From CAZPNX01 sp964518765 (GTDB taxonomy: Bacteria; Edwardsbacteria; AC1; EtOH8), in the NCBI GenBank assembly GCA_964518765.1, contig CAZFJC010000003.1:81435-145434 (forward strand): DNA of 64,000 bases. Reading direction: 5' to 3'. Below the pieces are notes generated by a model. The model saw only the letters and a list, made by a program, of their open reading frames with translations. It searched no databases and was not told the DNA's origin. Below are positions 58,085 to 64,000 of this stretch, in pieces. The first letter of the stretch is position 1. The number at the start of each line of letters is the position of its first letter. The translations under genes and the position numbers were made by a program.

Positions 58085-60745
58085 ATGAACGAATACCGAC
58101 AGGGAATCGACCAATTGCTGAAAAGCCTCGGGGCCGACATACTCAATGGGCTCTCGGAGGATGAGGCCAGATCGAGGCTGGAGAGCTATGGCCCCAACCG
58201 GCTGAGGGAGGCCAGAAGGGCCGGCCCCCTGGAGCACCTGGCGGCTCAGTTCAAGAACGTGATGGTCGTCATCCTGCTGCTGGCCGCAGCCATCTCGGCC
58301 GTCACCCATGATGTCACCGACGCCGTTATCATCGTCCTCATCGCTTTAATTAATGCGGTCATAGGTTTCGTCCAGGAGTACCGGGCCGACCGGGCCATGG
58401 CCGCCCTGGCCAGGATGGCCCAGCCGATGGCTAAGGTCGTCCGCCAGGGAAGGATGGTAGATCTGCCGTCGGCCCAGCTAGTGCCCGGCGACCTGCTGGT
58501 AGTGGAGGCCGGCGCCAGGATACCGGCCGATGCCAGGGTGGTGGAATCGGCTTCCCTCAAGGTTGAGGAATCGGCCCTGACCGGGGAGTCGCTCCCAGTG
58601 TTTAAGCTATCCGAGGCTATGGAGGACGAAGCTCCGATAGCCGACCGGCACAACATGCTTTACATGGGCACCACCTGTGTCTATGGCCGGGCCAAGGCCC
58701 TGGTCACCGCCACCGGCATGGACACCGAGCTGGGGAAGATCGCCCAGGCCATCCAATCGCTGACGCAGGTGGAGACCCCACTGCAGAGGAAGCTGGCCCA
58801 GGTGGGAAAGATACTGGCAGCGGTCGCCCTGGTGCTGTGCGCCGTCATATTCGTCGCCGGATGGGCCCGGGGATTCGAGGGCAAGCTGATGCTGCTGACG
58901 GCCATCACCCTGGCGGTGGCCGCCATCCCCGAGAGCCTTCCGGCGGTGATCACCATCGTGCTCTCGCTGGGCACCCAGCGGATGGTTAAGAAGAACGCCC
59001 TCATCCGGAAGCTGCCGGCGGTGGAGACGCTGGGCTCGGTGACGGTCATCTGCTCCGACAAGACCGGCACCCTCACCCAGAACCAGATGACGGTTACCGA
59101 TGTCCATTGCCGGGGGGAAGACTATAAGGTTGAGGGGACCGGGTACAATCCGGAGGGGAAAATTCTTAAGAACGGCCAGGGATTTGATACCCAGGGAGAG
59201 TTGGACCAACTGATACTGGCCGCCTGCCTGTGCAACGACGCGACGCTCTCCGAGGACCCTGGCAGGCCTGGCGCCTGGACCATAACCGGAGACCCGACCG
59301 AGGGCGCCCTGTTGGCCCTGGCGGCCAAATTTGGGCTCTGGCGGCAGGAGGCCGAGAAGCGGTACCCGCGGATAGCCGAGCTTCCCTTCGACTCGGATCG
59401 TAAAATGATGAGCACTGTCCATCGGCATCCGGACGGGGGCTACGTCCTCTTCGCCAAGGGGGCGGTTGATAGCCTGCTCGACAGGTGTCCCGAGGCCGAT
59501 CGGTCGTCGATCGAGAGTGCCAATTCCGCCATGGCCTCTTCCGGAAGGCGGGTGCTGGGTTTCGCCGCCAGGCGCTTGGAGTCCTTGCCCCGGGCCCAGG
59601 AACCGGGCGAGGTGGAGAAGGACATGGTGTTCCTGGGGCTGGCTGGCATGGTGGACCCGGCCCGGCCCGAGGCCAGGGAGGCGGTGGGATTGTGCCTGAA
59701 GGCCGGGATCAGGCCGCTGATGATCACCGGCGACCATCCCATGACGGCCGCGGCCATAGCCCGGGACCTGGAGATCTCGCGGGAGGGCAGCCGGTTGGTG
59801 ACCGGCAGCGAACTCAAGGATATGTCGAACCAGCAGCTGGCCGCCGAAATCGACCGGATATCAGTCTTCGCCCGGGTCTCGCCCGATGACAAGATGAAGA
59901 TAGTCCAAGCCCTCAAGTCCCGGGGCCAGATAGTGGCCATGACCGGCGACGGGGTCAACGACGCTCCCGCCCTCAAGCAAGCAGATATCGGGGTGGCTAT
60001 GGGCATCACCGGCACCGACGTCTCCAAGGAGGCGGCCGACATGATCCTGCTGGACGATAACTTCGCCACCATCGTCTCGGCGGTGGCCGAGGGCCGCCGG
60101 ATATACGACAACATCCGTAAGTTCATCCGTTACATGCTTTCCACCAACTCCGGCGAGATCGCCACCATGTTCACCGCCATCATGCTCAAGATGCCGCTGC
60201 CGCTGCTGCCCATACAGATCTTGTGGATCAACCTGGTGACCGATTCCTTGCCGGCCCTGTCCCTCGGCCTGGAGCCGGCCGACCGGGACATCATGAGGCG
60301 GCAGCCGCGGGACCCGCGGGAGAGCCTGTTCGCCCACGGACTTTGGCAACACATAGTCTGGGTGGGCCTGCTGATGATGGCCGGCACCCTGCTGCTGTTC
60401 GGCCACGGCCTGTCGGCCGGCCGTTCCGAGGGCTACGCCCGGAGCATGGCCTTCACCTGCATGGCCGTCTTCCAGCTGTGCCACTCGCTGGCCATCAGGT
60501 CGGAACGGCACTCGGCCTTCACCATCGGCTTTTTCACCAACCCCGGCCTGCTGGGCTCGGTGGCCCTGGTGCTGGCCCTCCAGATGGCGGTGCTCTACTG
60601 GCCGCCCCTGAGTCGCGTCTTCCGGCTGGAGGCCCTGGCGGCCGGCGACCTGTTCCTGAGCCTGGCCCTGGGCACATCGGTCTTCTGGGCGGTGGAGCTG
60701 GAGAAGCTTGCGATGAGGCTGCTTAGAAGGAGGACCAATGCCTAA
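58085..60745 (+). CDS. cation-transporting P-type ATPase (PacL/Ca2+ type, P2A-like)
   Basis: 886 residues. An N-terminal cation-ATPase domain (GLSEDEARSRLESYGPN), then actuator TGES (LTGESLPVF near residue 166), helix M4 ion motif IPESLPAVIT, phosphorylation site CSDKTGTLT with Asp near residue 325, and hinge GDGVNDAPALKQADIGVAMG. The C-terminal cation ATPase helices are present. This is the P2 group of Ca2+ or related pumps. The M4 PESLP replaces SERCA PEGLP. Ion specificity unproven; the nearby antiporter fits a cation-balance cluster. Confidence 0.93.
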   Translation: MNEYRQGIDQLLKSLGADILNGLSEDEARSRLESYGPNRLREARRAGPLEHLAAQFKNVMVVILLLAAAISAVTHDVTDAVIIVLIALINAVIGFVQEYRADRAMAALARMAQPMAKVVRQGRMVDLPSAQLVPGDLLVVEAGARIPADARVVESASLKVEESALTGESLPVFKLSEAMEDEAPIADRHNMLYMGTTCVYGRAKALVTATGMDTELGKIAQAIQSLTQVETPLQRKLAQVGKILAAVALVLCAVIFVAGWARGFEGKLMLLTAITLAVAAIPESLPAVITIVLSLGTQRMVKKNALIRKLPAVETLGSVTVICSDKTGTLTQNQMTVTDVHCRGEDYKVEGTGYNPEGKILKNGQGFDTQGELDQLILAACLCNDATLSEDPGRPGAWTITGDPTEGALLALAAKFGLWRQEAEKRYPRIAELPFDSDRKMMSTVHRHPDGGYVLFAKGAVDSLLDRCPEADRSSIESANSAMASSGRRVLGFAARRLESLPRAQEPGEVEKDMVFLGLAGMVDPARPEAREAVGLCLKAGIRPLMITGDHPMTAAAIARDLEISREGSRLVTGSELKDMSNQQLAAEIDRISVFARVSPDDKMKIVQALKSRGQIVAMTGDGVNDAPALKQADIGVAMGITGTDVSKEAADMILLDDNFATIVSAVAEGRRIYDNIRKFIRYMLSTNSGEIATMFTAIMLKMPLPLLPIQILWINLVTDSLPALSLGLEPADRDIMRRQPRDPRESLFAHGLWQHIVWVGLLMMAGTLLLFGHGLSAGRSEGYARSMAFTCMAVFQLCHSLAIRSERHSAFTIGFFTNPGLLGSVALVLALQMAVLYWPPLSRVFRLEALAAGDLFLSLALGTSVFWAVELEKLAMRLLRRRTNA

Positions 60746-60801
60746 GCCGTTGGCGGTGGGGGCGACTGTTTTTTTAACCTAAAAGTAAAGCCGATGTTAT
60801 T

Positions 60802-62097
60802 ATGGAGATAGCCCTGGCGGTGCTCGGGGCCGGGCTGTTCGTCTTCCTGGCCCATCTGTTCGCCGCCTTGTTCGAACGCACCCAGCTTCCGGACGTCCTG
60901 CTGTTGATGGCCCTGGGCTTGGCCATAGGCCCGCTCTTCGGCTGGGTATCCCCGGAGAAGTTTGGGGCCGTGGGGCCGGTGTTCACCAGCGTCACCTTGG
61001 TGATCATGCTGTTCGAGGGCGGGATAGACCTGGACCTGAAGGTCATTGGCGGCGCCGCCCGCCAGACCCTGATGCTCTCCCTGGGCAGTTTCTTGGTCTC
61101 CACCATCGCCTGCGGTTCGATCATCAGGCTCCTGGCCGGCCTTCCCTGGCTGTTGTCGCTGATGCTGGGGGCGGCGGTGGGCAGCACCTCGCCGGCGGTG
61201 ATCGTCCCCCTGGTAAGAAGGCTGGATATGTCCCAGACCTCTCGGACCACCCTGTTTTTGGAATCGGCCATCAGCGACGTCATCAGTATCGTGGTGGCCC
61301 TGGCCCTGCTGGAGGCCCACCTTTTGGGCCGCATCCGGGTGGGCGAGGTTTTGGGGAACATCCTGGCCTCCTTCGTTCTGGCGGCGATCATCGGTTTCGC
61401 GGCGGCGTTGGTCTGGTCATTGCTTCTGGGCCGGGTGCGCACCCTGCCCAACACCAATTTCACCACCCTGGCCTTCCTCTTCATCGTCTTCGGCATCGTC
61501 GACATTTTGGGGTTCAGCGGCTTCATCGCCGCCCTGGCCTTCGGCGTCACCTTGGGCAACATCAGGTCACTGAACCTCAAGCTGCTGAAGCGCCTTATCG
61601 GCCAGAGCCCCATGGACTTCAATACCAAAGAGAAATCGTTCTTCTCCGAAGTGGTCTTCCTGCTCAAGACCTTCTTCTTCCTCTACGTCGGCGTCTCCAT
61701 CAGGCTGGCCGATCTAGCCTCGCTGCTCATCGGCTCGGCGGCGGTGGCGGCCATCTACATCATCAGGATACCGGTGGTGAGGCTGGCCATTCCCGCATCC
61801 GTCCCCCGTCAGGATGCGGCTTTCATGGCGGTCTTGGTCCCCAAGGGGCTGGCGGCCGTAGTGCTGGCCTCGGTGCCTCTGCAGCATATGATAGCCGAGG
61901 GACAAACCTTGCAGAGCATCACCTATAACATCGTCCTTCTGAGCATCCTGGCCACCTCGGCCCTGGTTTTTCTCCTGGGCTGCACCGGGCTACGGGGCGT
62001 CTACCTGCGGATGATGGGAGCGGGGGCAGGGCAGCCTGAAGGGGGCCAATCCGAAAATAGCCCGAATCATGACAGTAAGAATCACGGTTCGTCTTAG
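60802..62097 (+). CDS. cation:proton antiporter (CPA1/NhaP-like)
   Basis: 431 residues with about twelve helices. ERTQLPDVLLLMALGLAIGPLFG opens the core and VIMLFEGGIDLDL carries the acidic membrane residues. AVGSTSPAVIVPLVRRL and FLESAISDVISIV match CPA1-type Na+(K+)/H+ exchangers. The ND pair is replaced by SD in SAISDV, seen in electroneutral types. Its end overlaps the DUF192 gene by 29 nt. Confidence 0.9.
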   Translation: MEIALAVLGAGLFVFLAHLFAALFERTQLPDVLLLMALGLAIGPLFGWVSPEKFGAVGPVFTSVTLVIMLFEGGIDLDLKVIGGAARQTLMLSLGSFLVSTIACGSIIRLLAGLPWLLSLMLGAAVGSTSPAVIVPLVRRLDMSQTSRTTLFLESAISDVISIVVALALLEAHLLGRIRVGEVLGNILASFVLAAIIGFAAALVWSLLLGRVRTLPNTNFTTLAFLFIVFGIVDILGFSGFIAALAFGVTLGNIRSLNLKLLKRLIGQSPMDFNTKEKSFFSEVVFLLKTFFFLYVGVSIRLADLASLLIGSAAVAAIYIIRIPVVRLAIPASVPRQDAAFMAVLVPKGLAAVVLASVPLQHMIAEGQTLQSITYNIVLLSILATSALVFLLGCTGLRGVYLRMMGAGAGQPEGGQSENSPNHDSKNHGSS

Positions 62098-62536
62098 CTT
62101 GCTTGCCCTGGCGGCGGCCGCCATCCTCGACTGCGGCGGTCGCCCCCAAAAGGAGCCTGGCCCCGGGCCGGGGCAGGAGCGCCCCGGGCTCATCAGGCTG
62201 ACCATCGACACCGCGGTGGTTTGGGCCGAGGTGGCCGACCGGCCCGATGTCAGGCAGATGGGGCTTATGTACCGCAAGGAGCTGCCCCGGGATCAGGGCA
62301 TGCTCTTCGTCTTCGAGGAACCGCAGATCCTGGATTTCTGGATGAGGAACACCCATATCCCCCTGGACATTGCCTTCATCTCCAGCGACGGCATCATTCT
62401 GAACATCGAAGCCATGAAGCCTTTGGACGAAGGCCCGCGTTATCGCTCCAGGAGCCCAGCCCGTTACGCCTTGGAGGTCAATCAGGGCTGGTTCGCCAAG
62501 AGGGGCATCAAGCCCGGCACCAGGGTTAGGTTCTGA
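62069..62536 (+). CDS. DUF192 lipoprotein
   Basis: 155 residues. Lipoprotein signal (TVRITVRLSLLALAAAAILDC). The DUF192 domain has the typical WAEVADRPDVRQMGLMYRKELPRDQGMLFVFEEPQILDFWMRNTHIPLDIAFISSDG. The function of the family is unknown; a beta-barrel fold is known. Overlaps the antiporter gene. Confidence 0.9.
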   Translation: MTVRITVRLSLLALAAAAILDCGGRPQKEPGPGPGQERPGLIRLTIDTAVVWAEVADRPDVRQMGLMYRKELPRDQGMLFVFEEPQILDFWMRNTHIPLDIAFISSDGIILNIEAMKPLDEGPRYRSRSPARYALEVNQGWFAKRGIKPGTRVRF

Positions 62537-62539
62537 CAG

Positions 62540-62881
62540 ATGATGGCCAGCCTGATAGCCGAGCTCCAGAGGTGGGCGGCCGAGATCCAGGCTCGATATT
62601 CGGTCCATCCCTGGATTTTTCTGGGGTTGATGTTGGGCTGCGCCCCCCTTTTCTATTATGCCATCTACCGGCTGGGCAGAGCGGCTGTCAATAAGGACGC
62701 CGGACAGCTGAACCTCTGGGGCATGGTATTTTTAGCAGCCACCGCCCTGCCCTACCTCTATGTGATGGCCTTCGGCCGGAACCTTCCCTGGTACATATAC
62801 CTGGTGTTGGTAGCCTTGCTGGCCCAGGGGCTCTGGTCCCTTTTCAGGCGGAGGAAAAAGGCAGTGAAGGACAGTCGATGA
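62540..62881 (+). CDS. small inner-membrane protein, unknown
   Basis: 113 residues with three hydrophobic segments (PWIFLGLMLGCAPLFYYAIY, LWGMVFLAATALPYLYVMAFG, WYIYLVLVALLAQGLWSLF) and a basic tail. No family recognised. Starts 3 nt after the DUF192 stop, and its stop overlaps the next ATG (ATGA), so it is part of a tight operon. Confidence 0.65.
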   Translation: MMASLIAELQRWAAEIQARYSVHPWIFLGLMLGCAPLFYYAIYRLGRAAVNKDAGQLNLWGMVFLAATALPYLYVMAFGRNLPWYIYLVLVALLAQGLWSLFRRRKKAVKDSR

Positions 62882-63942
62882 TTTCTGTGCTTCTGAAGAC
62901 AGCCCTGATGGCCTTTTCGGCATCGGTGACGTCAGGCGGGGAAAAGCCCATCGCCACTTTTTCCATCGTGGCCCGCGACCCGGCCGCCGAGGAATGGGGG
63001 GTGGCGGTCCAGTCGAAATTCCTGTCGGTGGGGGCGGTGGTGCCCAGCGCCAAGGCAGGGGTGGGGGCGGCGGCCTCCCAGGCCTGGGGCGATCCTAACT
63101 TGGGGCTGCAGGCGCTGGAGCTCATGGCCAACGGAGCCGCGGCGGACTCGGCCCTTATTTATGTCTTGGCCCCTGATTCCAACAGGGAATACCGCCAGCT
63201 AGGGATAGTCGATGCCAAGGGGAGAGCCGCCACCTTCACTGGCAGAAAGTGTCAACCGTGGGCGGGTGGAATGACCGGGGAAAATTATTGCGTCCAGGGA
63301 AACATCCTGGCCGGGGACAGCGTGGTTATCGGCATGGCCCGGGCCTTCGAAAGCGCCTCCGGCCCGCTGGCCCATCGGTTGATCTCGGCCCTGGCCGGTG
63401 GACAGAAATACGGGGGCGACAAGCGTGGGATGCAATCAGCCGCCCTGCTGGTGGTCAGCCGGTGCGGAGGATATTCGGGTTTCAACGACCGGATGGTGGA
63501 CTTACGGGTGGATGACCATCCCGACCCCATCGCCGAACTGAATAGATTGCTGTCCCTGCACGAGAGGATCTTCGGAGGAGCCGCCTATGTCAGGATTGGC
63601 ATGGCGGCCCGGAGGGAGGGTAAGCCGGCCAAGGCCGAGCTGGCGCTGACCCGGGCCATGGAGATCGCCGAGAAATACGGGGACGACCCTAATCTACTGA
63701 ATACAGTGGCCTGGGAGTTCGCCCTCAGCGATTACCGGCTCGAGGATGCGCTGAGGATGGCGGAGAGAGCCGCTTCCCTGGCGCCCGGTGACGCCAACAT
63801 ACTTGACACCTGGGCCGAGTGCCATGCCAGGTTGGGGGATTACCGGAGGGCGGTTGAGATAGAGAGAAAGGCCTACGATCTATCGAAAAACACGGACTTC
63901 GCAGCCAAGCTGAAGGTTTGGAGGAGAAAGACGAGAAGATAA
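62878..63942 (+). CDS. DUF1028 protein with C-terminal TPR-like helices
   Basis: 354 residues. The DUF1028 domain (residues about 20-230) shows FSIVARDPAAEEWGVAVQSKFLSVGAVVPSAKAGVGAAASQAW and GGMTGENYCVQGNILAG, an Ntn-hydrolase-like family. A TPR-like tail (AKAELALTRAMEIAEKYGDDPNLLNTVAWEFALSDYRLEDALRMAERAASL) follows. A signal-like stretch near the start (LKTALMAFSASVTSGG) hints at export. Activity unknown. 63943-64000 holds nothing I can call. Confidence 0.85.
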   Translation: MISVLLKTALMAFSASVTSGGEKPIATFSIVARDPAAEEWGVAVQSKFLSVGAVVPSAKAGVGAAASQAWGDPNLGLQALELMANGAAADSALIYVLAPDSNREYRQLGIVDAKGRAATFTGRKCQPWAGGMTGENYCVQGNILAGDSVVIGMARAFESASGPLAHRLISALAGGQKYGGDKRGMQSAALLVVSRCGGYSGFNDRMVDLRVDDHPDPIAELNRLLSLHERIFGGAAYVRIGMAARREGKPAKAELALTRAMEIAEKYGDDPNLLNTVAWEFALSDYRLEDALRMAERAASLAPGDANILDTWAECHARLGDYRRAVEIERKAYDLSKNTDFAAKLKVWRRKTRR

Positions 63943-64000
63943 AGATATGGTAATGCATGGTGATTTCGGACCAAATATGATATATTTTTTGAATGAAAAT

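Overview
The window is one contiguous stretch of a GC-rich bacterial chromosome, dense with genes and without any phage, insertion-sequence transposase, CRISPR array, rRNA or tRNA gene that I can see. The cell is Gram-negative: several outer-membrane beta-barrel proteins, lipoproteins with lipoboxes, an OmpA-type peptidoglycan-binding domain and a lipocalin are present. DUF5916, DUF4846, a FadL/PorV-like barrel and a subtilase with a FlgD-like C-terminal domain suggest an uncultivated lineage near the FCB group (for example an Edwardsbacteria/TA06-like phylum). The array of DUF2378-like proteins also recalls myxobacteria. The taxonomic guess is inference only.

Layout. 1-11306 (minus) is a tightly packed unit read leftwards: transketolase, a very large GH13 alpha-amylase-family protein, TrpS, a flavodoxin-ferredoxin fusion, two M42 aminopeptidases and an OmpA/FecR envelope protein cut by the window edge. 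11614-14074 (minus) holds a lipocalin and mnmG. 14075-17570 holds two perfect parS sites and envelope genes. 17772-21203 holds small envelope or membrane proteins, a CPBP protease homologue and ilvE. 21294-32115 holds two tandem TetR regulators, peptidase-like proteins (DUF885, TldD/TldE), a DUF5916 barrel, a frameshifted methyltransferase and a nucleotidyltransferase. 32169-34108 holds an RsuA/RluB pseudouridine synthase and a Ca/Na exchanger. 34177-44616 is a probable operon for sugar uptake and trehalose metabolism: TetR, MalF/MalG-like permeases, a binding protein, a membrane-anchored trehalose-6-phosphate synthase, a DUF5752 protein, TreT, trehalose-phosphatase and a ClC channel. 45196-56229 is the chromosome-segregation neighbourhood: rsmG, parA and parB, with parA and parB about 6 kb apart. 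Between them lie a lipoprotein, an outer-membrane protein, PPK2 and an array of five intact DUF2378-like genes plus one dead copy. 56232-63942 holds a secreted subtilase, a Ca-type P-ATPase, a CPA-type antiporter and small envelope proteins.

The mnmG, rsmG, parA, parB and parS elements, which often sit together near the replication origin, are all here but scattered over about 44 kb. A family of 162-168 bp repeats with terminal inverted repeats and apparent target duplications (four copies, three of them next to 5' ends of genes) looks like a MITE that has spread through this origin-proximal region. The strongest candidates for something undescribed are this repeat family, the DUF2378-like array inside the par locus, and the sensor-TPS fusion with its neighbours.
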